A stretch of 64,000 bases of DNA from the NCBI RefSeq assembly GCF_000756305.1, contig NZ_JRFE01000014.1:364300-428299 (forward strand), in the 5' to 3' direction. Below the pieces are notes generated by a model, which worked only from the letters and a program-made list of their open reading frames with translations, was not told the DNA's origin and searched no databases. Shown here piece after piece: positions 44,589 to 53,810 of the stretch. Source of the stretch: Myxosarcina sp. GI1. Its GTDB lineage: Bacteria; Cyanobacteriota; Cyanobacteriia; Cyanobacteriales; Xenococcaceae. How positions within the stretch are numbered: the first letter of the stretch is position 1; each line of letters opens with the position of its first letter. The position numbers and the translations under genes were made by a program.

Positions 44589-45341
44589 ATGAACGATGGA
44601 CGCGATTTAGCTGGAAAAGTGGCAATTGTTACGGGTGCTGCTAGCGGTATTGGTTTGGCGATCGCTAAATTACTAGAGCAACGCGGTGCGTTCGTTGTAG
44701 CTGAAGATATCAACCCAGACGTAAACGAAGTTTTTAAAAACCAGGAACGGATCGTTCCTTTGGTGGGTGATGTGGCGACAGAACAATTTGCTATAGAAGC
44801 AGTTGCCACTGCGACACAACGCTTCGGCAAACTCGACATCCTGGTTAATAATGCTGCTCGTATAGTGTACAAAAATGCAGTCGATCTGACCCTTGAGGAG
44901 TGGAACTCGATTATGAATATCACTGCTACTGGTGTCTTCTTACATTCGCGGGAGGCACTCAAGGCAATGATTCCCAACCAAACAGGTGCCATTATTAACA
45001 TTGGCTCTTATGCCTGCTACCAGACTTTTCCAGGTATTTCGGCTTATGCAGCAGCTAAGGGTGCCTTGGCACAAATCACACGGACTCTGGCACTGGAAGC
45101 GATCGAACACGGCATTCGAGTCAACGCAGTAGGTGCTGGCGATGTAGTAACTAACCTTTTAAATACATTCCGCGAGGACGGACGCGATTTTCTCACCGAA
45201 CACGGTAAAAAAGCTCCCATCAAACGTGCTGCCCAACCAGAAGAAATTGCCGAAGTTGTGGCTTTCTTAGCATCAGACAGAGCAAGCTTTTTGGTAGGTT
45301 CGGTCGTAATGGCTGACGGTGGTATGAGCGCAGCCATATAA
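44589..45341 (+). CDS. Short-chain dehydrogenase/reductase (second of four)
   Basis: 250 residues. TGAASGIGLAI cofactor loop, Asp in VAEDINPDV that suggests NAD rather than NADP, NNAARIV, catalytic NIGSYACY and YAAAKGALAQ, and ending LASDRASFLVGSVVMADGG. Good ribosome site (AGAGGATAAGG before ATG). Separated from the first SDR gene by 191 bp. Confidence 0.92.
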   Translation: MNDGRDLAGKVAIVTGAASGIGLAIAKLLEQRGAFVVAEDINPDVNEVFKNQERIVPLVGDVATEQFAIEAVATATQRFGKLDILVNNAARIVYKNAVDLTLEEWNSIMNITATGVFLHSREALKAMIPNQTGAIINIGSYACYQTFPGISAYAAAKGALAQITRTLALEAIEHGIRVNAVGAGDVVTNLLNTFREDGRDFLTEHGKKAPIKRAAQPEEIAEVVAFLASDRASFLVGSVVMADGGMSAAI

Positions 45342-45417
45342 CAATTAGTACTCGTTCCAAACCGAGAAATAATCTAAATCTACAAATATAAAGTAATTCA
45401 TTCAAACAATATTATTT

Positions 45418-46152
45418 ATGTCAAACGTAAAAAATAAAGTTATTGCTATTACTGGAGCTAGTAGCGGTATTGGTCAAGCTTCTGCCAAATTATTAGCTGA
45501 AAATGGCGCAAAAGTTGTTCTAGGCGCACGACGTACCGAAAAACTAGAAAAGATTGTTGAAGAAATTCGCGCAGCAGGTGGTACGGCGGAGTTCAAAGCT
45601 GTGGATGTTACCAGTCGCGAAGAAGTAAAAGCGTTTATTCACTTTGCTAAAGACAAGTTCGCTCGCGTCGATGTCATCTTTAACAATGCTGGGGTAATGC
45701 CCCTGTCTCCGATGAAAGCTCTCAAAGTTGAGGAGTGGGACAAAATGATTGACGTAAATATTCATGGCGTACTTAACGGTATTGCTGCGGGACTACCAAT
45801 CATGGAAGCGCAAGGTGGCGGACAGTTTATTAATACCGCATCTATTGGCGCACACGTAGTAGTACCTTCATCTGCGGTCTATTCGGGTACAAAATTTGCT
45901 GTTTGGGCAATTTCTGAAGGATTGCGACAAGAATCAGAAAATATTCGCGTGACCATCATCTCTCCTGGCGTGGTGGAGACGGAACTCGGCTCTGATATTA
46001 CTGACGAATCGGCACAAGCGGATTTACAAGAATTTCGCAAAACTGCTCTAACTCCAGATGCGATCGCCTCTGCTGTTTTGTACGCCGTTTCTCAAGCAGA
46101 TAATGTCGATGTCAATGAAGTCATTGTTCGTCCGACGGCAAGCGCGTTTTAA
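45418..46152 (+). CDS. Short-chain dehydrogenase/reductase (third of four)
   Basis: 244 residues. TGASSGIGQAS loop, GARRTEKL (NADP-type), NNAGVMPLSPM, catalytic NTASIGA and YSGTKFAVWAISEGLRQE, C-terminal AVSQADNVDVNEVIVRPTA. This is the YdfG/clavaldehyde-dehydrogenase-like SDR type, different from the other three. It follows the second SDR gene after 76 bp. Confidence 0.92.
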   Translation: MSNVKNKVIAITGASSGIGQASAKLLAENGAKVVLGARRTEKLEKIVEEIRAAGGTAEFKAVDVTSREEVKAFIHFAKDKFARVDVIFNNAGVMPLSPMKALKVEEWDKMIDVNIHGVLNGIAAGLPIMEAQGGGQFINTASIGAHVVVPSSAVYSGTKFAVWAISEGLRQESENIRVTIISPGVVETELGSDITDESAQADLQEFRKTALTPDAIASAVLYAVSQADNVDVNEVIVRPTASAF

Positions 46153-46217
46153 CTTTAAAACGGCAAACTAGATTGAAACACTTTTTCTACAAAAATTTCA
46201 AGAATAAGGATAAAGCA

Positions 46218-46985
46218 ATGATACAAGACATCAAAAAAATTGCCTTGGTAACAGGTTCGAGTAGAGGTTTAGGTAAAAATACGGCTTTGGCATTAGTTAA
46301 AAAAGAAGTTGATGTCATCGTGACTTATCGCAGTAGTGAGGCAGAAGCAAATAACGTCGTTTCAGAAATTGCAGACATAGGCGGTAAAGCAGTCGCTTTG
46401 CAACTGGACACTTCCAACACCAAAACTTTTGATAATTTTGTAGAACGATTCGAGCAATCTCTGCAAGATACCTGGCAGACAGGGCAGTTTGATTTTCTGA
46501 TTAACAATGCTGGTATTGGGATTAATGCACCTTTTATCGAAACCACTGAAGAAGATTTCGACCGTTTATTTAACATTCAAGTTAAAGGAGTCTTCTTCCT
46601 GTCGCAGAAATTACTGCCTCTGATTAAAGATGAAGGGCGAATCGTTAATATTTCATCTGGTCTGGCTCGTTTTTCTCTACCTGGCTATGCTGCTTATGCT
46701 AGTGCCAAAGGAGCAGTCGAAGTTTTGACGCGCTATATGGCAAAAGAATTGGGTCAAAGACAAATTCGAGTCAATGTATTAGCACCAGGGGCAATTGAAA
46801 CTGATTTTGCTGGTGGAGTGGTTCGAGATACTGAAGAAATTAATAACTTTATCGCTTCGCAAACTGCCTTGGGTCGTGTCGGAGTGCCAGACGATATTGG
46901 TGGTGCGATCGCAACTTTGCTCTCTGAAGAAAATCGCTGGATAAACGGACAGAGGATCGAAGTCTCTGGCGGTATGTTTCTTTAA
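46218..46985 (+). CDS. Short-chain dehydrogenase/reductase (fourth of four)
   Basis: 255 residues from ATG 46218, which has AAGGA upstream; the frame is open to a TTG at 46173 but the ATG fits better. TGSSRGLGKNT loop, VTYRSSEAEA (NADP-type), NNAGIGINAPF, catalytic NISSGLA and YAASYASAKGA-like YAAYASAKGAVEVL, ending LLSEENRWINGQRIEVSGGM. The 3' part is partly copied directly downstream in a chimeric fragment. Confidence 0.9.
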   Translation: MIQDIKKIALVTGSSRGLGKNTALALVKKEVDVIVTYRSSEAEANNVVSEIADIGGKAVALQLDTSNTKTFDNFVERFEQSLQDTWQTGQFDFLINNAGIGINAPFIETTEEDFDRLFNIQVKGVFFLSQKLLPLIKDEGRIVNISSGLARFSLPGYAAYASAKGAVEVLTRYMAKELGQRQIRVNVLAPGAIETDFAGGVVRDTEEINNFIASQTALGRVGVPDDIGGAIATLLSEENRWINGQRIEVSGGMFL

Positions 46986-46986
46986 T

Positions 46987-47226
46987 TGAAACTTTATCGC
47001 TTCGCAAACTGCGTTGGGTTGCGTTGGGGTGCCAGATAATATTGGTGGCGCGATCGCTCTGGTGTTGAATTGCTATGATTTAGGACTAAATTTTGCCTCT
47101 GCTCTCCATTTGGCTATGATGCAGAAATATAAGACGTTCTATACTTTTGATAAAGCTTCAATAAAATCGGTCACAGCAATAGAGCTAATTAAAGTAAACG
47201 CACCTAAAAATATTAAATTAAGATGA
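46987..47226 (+). pseudogene. Chimeric fragment: partial SDR copy fused to PIN-domain tail
   Basis: The first about 75 bp repeat the upstream SDR gene (46845-46918: AACTTTATCGCTTCGCAAAC, then TTGGxxG...GTGCCAGA...ATATTGGTGG). The frame then continues as NCYDLGLNFASALHLAMMQK, YKTFYTFDKASIKS, IELIKVN, the C-terminal half of a PIN-domain (VapC-like) toxin with the conserved DLGLxFAxALHLA and TFD motifs. Neither part is complete. A frame opens only at a TTG (47014). It ends 1 bp into the next gene's start. Confidence 0.75.
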
Positions 47227-49280
47227 CTCAACAGCCAACTCCTCCTGTAGCAGCAAAACATCCTCACGAATTAGTAACTCATAGAGATAAAAGAATCGAT
47301 GACTATTATTGGTTGCGTCAACAGGACGAACCAGAAGTTATTGAATATTTAAAAGCTGAAAATGAATATACAAAAGCTAAAATGCAGCACACCGAAAAGC
47401 TGCAAAAATCTCTGTATGATGAAATGCTTTCACGGATTAAAGAAACCGATCTTTCCGTACCCTATCGGCTAAAAGATTATTATTACTACTCTCGGACTGA
47501 AGAAGGTAAAGACTATTCTATTTTATGCCGTAAATATCGGAGTTTAGAGGCAGAAGAAGAAATACTCTTAGACCAAAACGAATTAGCTGCCAACAAAGAG
47601 TTTTTTAGTTTGGGAGTGCGATCGATTAGTCCCAACCAGCAAATTCTAGCTTACTCTACCGATACGACGGGTGCAGAACAGTATACTTTAGTTTTTCTCG
47701 ATCTAACTACTAGAAAACTTTATTCAGAGTCGATACCAAATACCTATTATTCTTTTGCCTGGGGTAATGATGACCGAACGGTTTTTTATACCAAGGTAGA
47801 TAATGCCAATCGTCCCTATCAACTGTGGCGACATACTTTAGGCAGCGATCCTCAAAACGATGTTTTAGTATATCAGGAAGATGATGAAGGGTTTTATTTA
47901 GGTGTAGGGAAAACTCGCTCTCGCGCCTATATCGTGTTGGAATTAGGCAGTAAAATTACTTCCGAAGTTCATTATCTCGATGCCGATAATCCTGGTGGCG
48001 AGTTCAAGCTATTTCAACCGCGTCAGAAAGGAGTAGAGTATTCTATCGAACATCATAGCGATCGCTTTTACATCGTCACTAACGAAGAAGCGATGAACTT
48101 TAAGCTGATGGAAACGCCAGTAGATAATCCAGATAAAGCAAACTGGAAAACAGTAATTCCCCATCGAGAAGAGGTAATGTTAGAGGGAATCGACGCTTTT
48201 GCCAATTATTTGATTATTTACGAACGCCAGGCAGGATTACCGACGGCGAGAATCCAAAATTTGAAGACAGGCAAAATCGAAGAACTTACTTTTCCCGAAC
48301 CAACTTACTCTTTTTCTGGCGGTAATAATCCCGAATTCGATACTACCAAGTTTCGCTATGGCTATACTTCAATGGTTACTCCCTCTTCTGTGTTCGATCG
48401 CGATTTGGAGACAGGAGAAACAGAACTAAAAAAAGAAACTGAAGTATTGGGAGAATTCGATCGCACTTTATACGCTAGTGAGAGATTGTACGCTACTGCA
48501 CCCGATGGTACGGAAGTTCCGATTTCCTTAGTCTACAAAAAAGGAGTCGAGAAAAATGGTAACAATCCCCTATGGTTAACTGGTTATGGTTCTTACGGCT
48601 ATCCCTATCCCGTTACCTTTTCTTCTTTAAGGCTTTCATTATTAGATCGCGGCTTTGTTTATGCGATCGCTCATATTCGTGGTGGTGAAGAAATGGGGCG
48701 TAAATGGTATGAAGACGGTAAGTTTTTACAGAAAAAAAATACCTTTACCGATTTTATCGCCTGTGCCGAACATCTAATTGCCGAAAAATGGACGAGTAGC
48801 GATCGCCTCGTAATCTCTGGCGGCAGTGCGGGGGGTTTACTGATGGGTGCGGTAATCAATCTGCGTCCAGATTTATTTAAAGCTGTAGTTGCCGATGTTC
48901 CGTTTGTCGATGTCTTAACTACAATCTTAGATACGTCGTTACCTCTAACTATTTTAGAGTGGGAAGAATGGGGCAATCCCAACGAGCCAGAATATTATGA
49001 CTACATTAAGTCTTATTCCCCCTACGATAACGTTACCGCCAAAGACTATCCCGCTTTGCTAATTACCGCAGGTTTAAATGACTCGCGGGTTAAATATTGG
49101 GAACCTGCTAAATGGATTGCTAAATTACGCGAACTCAAAACCGACGATAACCTATTGTTACTTAAAACTAATATGAGTGCTGGTCACGGTGGCGCATCGG
49201 GACGCTACGAAGCTCTTAAGGAAATTGCCCTTGAATACGCTTTCGTCCTCGATCGCCTGGGCATTAGTAACGATGTCTAA
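47223..49280 (+). CDS. Oligopeptidase B-like S9 serine peptidase
   Basis: 685 residues, prolyl-oligopeptidase family. An N-terminal propeller (begins HPHELVTHRDKRIDDYYWLR) precedes the alpha/beta-hydrolase domain. Catalytic Ser535 lies in SGGSAGGLLMG, the Asp in LLITAGLNDSRVKYWEP, the His in MSAGHGGASGRYE. AHIRGGEEMGRKWYEDGK is typical of oligopeptidase B, which cuts small peptides after Lys/Arg. No signal peptide, so cytoplasmic. A single gene after the SDR/PIN fragment. Confidence 0.94.
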   Translation: MTQQPTPPVAAKHPHELVTHRDKRIDDYYWLRQQDEPEVIEYLKAENEYTKAKMQHTEKLQKSLYDEMLSRIKETDLSVPYRLKDYYYYSRTEEGKDYSILCRKYRSLEAEEEILLDQNELAANKEFFSLGVRSISPNQQILAYSTDTTGAEQYTLVFLDLTTRKLYSESIPNTYYSFAWGNDDRTVFYTKVDNANRPYQLWRHTLGSDPQNDVLVYQEDDEGFYLGVGKTRSRAYIVLELGSKITSEVHYLDADNPGGEFKLFQPRQKGVEYSIEHHSDRFYIVTNEEAMNFKLMETPVDNPDKANWKTVIPHREEVMLEGIDAFANYLIIYERQAGLPTARIQNLKTGKIEELTFPEPTYSFSGGNNPEFDTTKFRYGYTSMVTPSSVFDRDLETGETELKKETEVLGEFDRTLYASERLYATAPDGTEVPISLVYKKGVEKNGNNPLWLTGYGSYGYPYPVTFSSLRLSLLDRGFVYAIAHIRGGEEMGRKWYEDGKFLQKKNTFTDFIACAEHLIAEKWTSSDRLVISGGSAGGLLMGAVINLRPDLFKAVVADVPFVDVLTTILDTSLPLTILEWEEWGNPNEPEYYDYIKSYSPYDNVTAKDYPALLITAGLNDSRVKYWEPAKWIAKLRELKTDDNLLLLKTNMSAGHGGASGRYEALKEIALEYAFVLDRLGISNDV

Positions 49281-49431
49281 AATCATACTACGCTTTTTAG
49301 TCGAATAGACTACGAAGCCAATTCGCTCGCTCCTTCCCCGTTCCCTAAAAACAATATGTGTGTATGTTGGAAGCGAGTTTGACTTATACTGACATCGGAG
49401 CCTTGGCAGGAGTACCTTTATTACGAATAAC

Positions 49432-50199
49432 TTAGCGATCGCTAGTTGGCGGAGTTTTTATCATCGGGACAAAACGAACTGGAAAAGTTTTTTCCTCGAC
49501 CGTACCATCAGCAGTTTTAGTCAGCACGTACATTTCTTGATTGCGGTTGCCTACGGGAATAACCATCTTACCGTTTATTGCCAACTGGTCGATTAAGCTT
49601 TGGGGGATTTGTTCTGGAGCCGCAGTTACAATAATTACATCATAGGGAGCGTGTGTTTTCCAGCCTTGATATCCGTCACCAGTTTTCACTTCAATATTTT
49701 GATAACCTAGTTGACTCAAAGTTTGCCGCGCTTTATCTGCCAGTTGGGGAATAATTTCAACCGAGTAAACTTCTTTAGCTAGCTCTCCTAATATAGCTGC
49801 CTGATAGCCACAACCAGTTCCAATTTCTAATACGCGATCGCCAGCAGAAATTTCGACAGCTTCGCTCATGTAAGCCACAATATAAGGCTGAGAAATCGTT
49901 TGATTGTAACCAATGGGTATGGGGCGATCGCTATAGGCTAAGTCTCTCTTAAATGAATCGACAAATTGATGACGGGGGACTTTTAACATGACAGCTAAAA
50001 CTTGTCGATCTTTTATACCCCGCTCTTTTAACTGATATTCCACCATTTGCCGACGCTGTAACTCAAATTGCTCTGTCGCCAAATAAAAAGGTTGCTGAAA
50101 TTCTGAGAAATTAGAGGATATTTTTGCTGCAAAACCAGGTTTGATTATTAATAAAATACAACAACCCAATAAAGCGATCGCTACTAGTCTAAAATTCAT
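49432..50199 (-). CDS. pcm: Protein-L-isoaspartate O-methyltransferase with N-terminal signal
   Basis: 255 residues. The PCMT core (about 48-250) has MVEYQLKERGIKDRQVLAVM, PRHQFV, YNQTISQPYIVAYM, VLEIGTGCGYQAAIL (SAM motif I) and DVIIVTAAPEQIP. It repairs isoaspartate in damaged proteins by methylation. Unlike cytoplasmic Pcm it starts with a signal or anchor segment (MNFRLVAIALLGCCILLII, ending PGFAAK), so it may act in the periplasm or thylakoid lumen. Cys13-Cys14 do not form a clear lipobox. Confidence 0.93.
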   Translation of the reverse strand: MNFRLVAIALLGCCILLIIKPGFAAKISSNFSEFQQPFYLATEQFELQRRQMVEYQLKERGIKDRQVLAVMLKVPRHQFVDSFKRDLAYSDRPIPIGYNQTISQPYIVAYMSEAVEISAGDRVLEIGTGCGYQAAILGELAKEVYSVEIIPQLADKARQTLSQLGYQNIEVKTGDGYQGWKTHAPYDVIIVTAAPEQIPQSLIDQLAINGKMVIPVGNRNQEMYVLTKTADGTVEEKTFPVRFVPMIKTPPTSDR

Positions 50200-50378
50200 A
50201 ATTATTCACCTAAACCTTAGCTAGATTTTTTTAACTTCGTCTCAGGTTTACTTAATTATCAACGTTCAAACAAAATAGGGCGAACCGTACATTTATATAG
50301 CTGTAGCTGTGGTTGAGGCAGCAATAACTCAATTACGATCGATCTTTGAATATTCAACACTAGCTGTATTTACTGTTG

Positions 50379-50711
50379 CTAATGCCATCCTAGTTTGGCT
50401 TGCTCTAAAACGTATGCCGATACAGATTCAATCTGTTGGGATGAAAGACGCTCGGCATAAGCTGGCATATTGTTTTTACCGTAAGTCACTAGAGAGACTA
50501 CTGCTGATAAATTATCTACTTGATTACGATGTAAGGCTCTTTGCTTGAGATTTTTACCACGCCTGACAATATTTCCACCGTTGGCATGACAACCCGCACA
50601 ATTTGTCTGAAAAATTTCGCTGCCGTTAGTTACCTCTGCTGCCATAGCAAAAGGTAACTGAAGCAAAAATATCATCGTGGCGATCGCTATAGAGATAAAT
50701 AACTTATTCAA
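50379..50711 (-). CDS. Cytochrome c6-type protein (c6C-like)
   Basis: 110 residues: a signal peptide (about 1-24, ending AMA) for the thylakoid lumen, then haem-binding CAGCH, GGNIVRRGKNLKQRAL, and the Met ligand in KNNMPAYAERLS. The RRGKNLK segment, instead of the usual AAKTL, is what I recall from the c6B/c6C subgroup of low-potential c6-like proteins, so it may not be the plastocyanin substitute. The start is a TTG at 50711 with no clear ribosome site; an ATG at 50675 would cut into the signal peptide. It lies 10 bp after the rpiA stop. Confidence 0.85.
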   Translation of the reverse strand: MNKLFISIAIATMIFLLQLPFAMAAEVTNGSEIFQTNCAGCHANGGNIVRRGKNLKQRALHRNQVDNLSAVVSLVTYGKNNMPAYAERLSSQQIESVSAYVLEQAKLGWH

Positions 50712-50721
50712 AATATTTTAT

Positions 50722-51432
50722 TTAAAGTTCTCTTATTTCTGGTTTGCCGTCTTTAATTTCTCCAACCAGAACTATATCGGCAACACCAACAAACAAACCA
50801 TTTTCTAGCACACCAGGCAGATTGTTGATTGTCTTTTCTAATTCGGCTGGATTATCTAGATTATCGAATTTTACATCAATTACTAAATTGCCCTGATCTG
50901 TTACTACAGGACCTGCTTTTTTAACGCCCATACGCAATTCAGGCTTGCCTCCCAATTTAGAAAGGCTATTCATTACTGGTGCAACTGCCATGGGAATGAC
51001 TTCTACAGGCAAAAGAAAACTAGACCCTAATTTATCTACCAGTTTGCCGCTATCGACGACTACTATAAACTCATTTGCCAGAGAGTCTACAACTTTTTCT
51101 CGGGTATGCGCCGCACCGCCACCTTTAATCAAATTTTTTTGAGGATCGACTTCGTCGGCACCGTCGATCGCAATATCTATACCATCGATTGCATCGAGGG
51201 TAGTCAGAGGAATACCAAATTTTTTGGCAAGCACTTCTGATTGAAAGGAAGTAGGAACGCCAACTATATTCTTTAATTCTCCTTTTGAGAGGCGGTTGCC
51301 AATATATTCAATCGCATAAGCTGCAGTTGACCCAGATCCCAATCCCACAACTGAGTCAGATTTGACTCTATCGGCAGCAGCTTTACCTACTTCCTGCTTC
51401 ATGGTTTTAACTGGGTCGTTGTTTGCCGCCAT
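50722..51432 (-). CDS. rpiA: Ribose-5-phosphate isomerase A
   Basis: Interconverts ribose 5-phosphate and ribulose 5-phosphate in the Calvin and pentose phosphate cycles. 236 residues. Motifs: [58 protein letters not shown] (Asp and Lys of the active site) and FVVVDSGK. It is upstream of the cytochrome gene in the same transcript unit. Confidence 0.96.
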   Translation of the reverse strand: MAANNDPVKTMKQEVGKAAADRVKSDSVVGLGSGSTAAYAIEYIGNRLSKGELKNIVGVPTSFQSEVLAKKFGIPLTTLDAIDGIDIAIDGADEVDPQKNLIKGGGAAHTREKVVDSLANEFIVVVDSGKLVDKLGSSFLLPVEVIPMAVAPVMNSLSKLGGKPELRMGVKKAGPVVTDQGNLVIDVKFDNLDNPAELEKTINNLPGVLENGLFVGVADIVLVGEIKDGKPEIREL

Positions 51433-51587
51433 TTTTCTAGCTCCTTATATTTTTCTATCCGCGATCGATTTTACTAGCTATTTAGCCCAAAATATCTTTC
51501 GAGCCAATTTTAGCTGCTAATCGATTTAAATTTCCCTAAAGCTTATAGTTAAAAAAATTTACTGAGGCGGAGTGCAAATACTATCGG

Positions 51588-52034
51588 CTAGTTATTGGCT
51601 GAAGCTAACATTTCTTTTAGTTTGGCTAATTCATCTGCCCAACGGGGATCGGGTTGCACGCTTCCTGATTGTTGACTACTACTCTGTTTTTTAGAACGTT
51701 TGCTACCGCCTCCTTTATTTTTTTTGGTTGGAGGATTGTTGCTAGCTTCTGAAGTCGAAGCAGTTTCTTCGTCACTTTTCTTATTGCGCGGCAAAGCTTT
51801 TTCTATTTTTAAAGGATTTTCCATGAACGACTGACCATTGTATTTTTCAATAAATTGGTCGGCTACTTCATCACTGGGAACCGTAACAAAGGCAAAACCG
51901 CGACATTTTCCAGTTTTGCGGTTTTTGATGACTTTGGTTGAAACCTGCTGTCCTTCATCAGCAAATAATTCGGCTAACTTTTCTTTCTCGACATTTTCTT
52001 TTGGTAAATTACCTACGTATAAACGAACAGACAT
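51588..52034 (-). CDS. RRM-type RNA-binding protein
   Basis: 148 residues. One RRM (about 1-80): RNP2 LYVGNLP and RNP1 CRGFAFVTV are intact. A Ser/Lys/Gln-rich tail follows (KKNKGGGSKRSKKQSSSQQ), then an amphipathic end (ELAKLKEMLASA). Cyanobacterial Rbp proteins of this kind are often cold-induced and bind or localise mRNAs. The tail is longer than the Gly-rich tails of Rbp1-type proteins. A spacer of nearly 900 bp precedes it. Confidence 0.93.
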   Translation of the reverse strand: MSVRLYVGNLPKENVEKEKLAELFADEGQQVSTKVIKNRKTGKCRGFAFVTVPSDEVADQFIEKYNGQSFMENPLKIEKALPRNKKSDEETASTSEASNNPPTKKNKGGGSKRSKKQSSSQQSGSVQPDPRWADELAKLKEMLASANN

Positions 52035-52921
52035 AAGAATATATCCTCTATGCTAAATTAAACTTTTATGTAACAAAATAAACACTTTTATTATTTTTAT
52101 CGATAACTGCTCCAAAATCCAATTAGTTTGCTAAAAATTTTTAAAGTTCGGTCTTTTGATAAATTTTTCTTAGTGCATCTCTTATTTCTTTCAGAAAAAA
52201 TCTCCGAAATCTGAAATAAGAAGCGCAGTGATTTCACTATAATCCGATTCTGGCACCTTAAATTTTTTCCTTTAAAATGAGTGGCATGCTAATTTGAGTT
52301 GGCATTCTCTCGGACAATATTTTCGGTCGTTAATTTTTAGCTCTAATAAAATCGATTGTTGCAGAGATTGTTTACTATCAAGCAATTTACCAGTGTTTGT
52401 GGCGATCGCATCGACACCATCAACGTCAATTTATTTGACTGAGCTCGACCGACCTATTATTTGCTCTTAATATACTTTAACATCTAGACGATTATAACTA
52501 AACCCCACAATTGTCAAATTATTGTCATACTCGATCGCATTCAATTCCTCGAACACCGAAATACCTGCTTACAGCGCGATAAAGTTGATAAGAGAGATAA
52601 GTTAAAATACTTCAATCGGTCTTATTAGCTACCAAGCATTCGCCAGTAGCAGACAGTATGAGGTAGCAAATTTTATAACTAGAGAAATTTTCTCATCTTG
52701 TTTGGGATTGCTATAGTATTCAGTTTAATTCTAATTTGACAGAAGGTGTAGTAAAGCCAGACTTAAAGTTCCGTCCGCAAAAGTTTGTACGCCCCTTGGC
52801 TGCTTCGAGCAAGCTCAAATTTAAACTTTAATTAATTAAAATCATAAAAATCAAAATTTTTGTCAAGTAAAAACCTTTTTTTGCTAGGGTGAAAGTAAAA
52901 TCAACTCGTTCTGTCAAATAT
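52035..52921. other. Long intergenic spacer
   Basis: About 890 bp between the divergent rbp-type and universal stress genes. There is no convincing frame. The rbp side should include its leader. An inverted pair GCTACC (52628-52633) / GGTAGC (52662-52667) is the only hairpin noted. It is long enough to hide a small RNA gene, but I cannot support one. Confidence 0.5.
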
Positions 52922-53800
52922 ATGTTCCAAAGTTGCTTAATCTGCACTGATTTTACAGATGGTATATATCGCTTAGTCAATTTTGTTCCAAATCTCGCTC
53001 AATGCGGATTGAAAAAAATTGTGTTTTTTCATAGCGTACCGATATGGAACGAAGGAGAAGTTCCCAGAGTTGACGAAGAGGCAATGAAGCGAGCCAAGGA
53101 ACGGTTGGGTCGAGCTTCAAATAATGCTCCCGAAGGAGTGGAAGTGATAGTGGAAGTCGCTTCGGGAAAGCCTCTTGATACTATACCTAGAGCTTTAAAG
53201 AAATACGATGTTGAAGTTATTTTAACAGGGACACCCATACATAGTCTCTTGAAAGAACAATGTTTTGGTAGTACCAGTACGGGTCTTGCCAAACAAACCG
53301 AACAACCTTTAACTATAATTCGTCCCGAACTAATTACTACTTACACCCGCGAGGAATTAGCTTTACGCTGTCAACATCTGTGGCGATACTTGCTCGTTCC
53401 CTATAATGGCAGCGAAACTGCAAAGTACGCAATCGAACAAATAAAAGCTTATGCCAAAGAGCGCCCCCAAGGATCTTTTACCCAGTGTATGTTAATTACG
53501 GTGGTAGAAGATGTTGGCAGACAGTCTTTGATAGCTAAAGAACGAGTCAAGGAAGCTCAAGCGCAGCTAGATTCGGTCAAAAAAGAGCTAGAAGAATTAG
53601 ATATTGAAGTTAATACAGCAGTAAAACAAGGTAGCCCTTTACAAGAAATTGCTACTGCGGCTTTAGATTTTGATATTAGTGCGATCGCTATTGCCGATGA
53701 TTATAAAAATAGCCTATTAAAATGGGCGGCTGGCAGCTTTGCTAACGACCTGTTGCGGAGTAGCTGGTTTCCCATTTTGCTGTTCTCGCCGAAAAAATAG
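52922..53800 (+). CDS. Tandem universal stress protein
   Basis: 292 residues from ATG 52922; the frame is open to a GTG at 52889 but the family starts MF-x-SCLICTDFTDG. Two Usp-like halves: the first begins CLICTDFTDGIYRLVNFVP, the second YLLVPYNGSETAKYAIEQI (about 160). Neither half shows a clear GxxGxxxxxxxxxGS ATP loop, although WAAGSFANDLLR at the end is close. Function is stress-related by family. Convergent with the ATP-grasp ligase gene, 10 bp apart. Confidence 0.88.
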   Translation: MFQSCLICTDFTDGIYRLVNFVPNLAQCGLKKIVFFHSVPIWNEGEVPRVDEEAMKRAKERLGRASNNAPEGVEVIVEVASGKPLDTIPRALKKYDVEVILTGTPIHSLLKEQCFGSTSTGLAKQTEQPLTIIRPELITTYTREELALRCQHLWRYLLVPYNGSETAKYAIEQIKAYAKERPQGSFTQCMLITVVEDVGRQSLIAKERVKEAQAQLDSVKKELEELDIEVNTAVKQGSPLQEIATAALDFDISAIAIADDYKNSLLKWAAGSFANDLLRSSWFPILLFSPKK

Positions 53801-53810
53801 ACAGAGTAAC

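Noticed and set aside
52035-52921. tRNA or small RNA gene in the long spacer
   Set aside because: No cloverleaf-compatible TTCGA arm or strong hairpin-terminator unit was found by eye.
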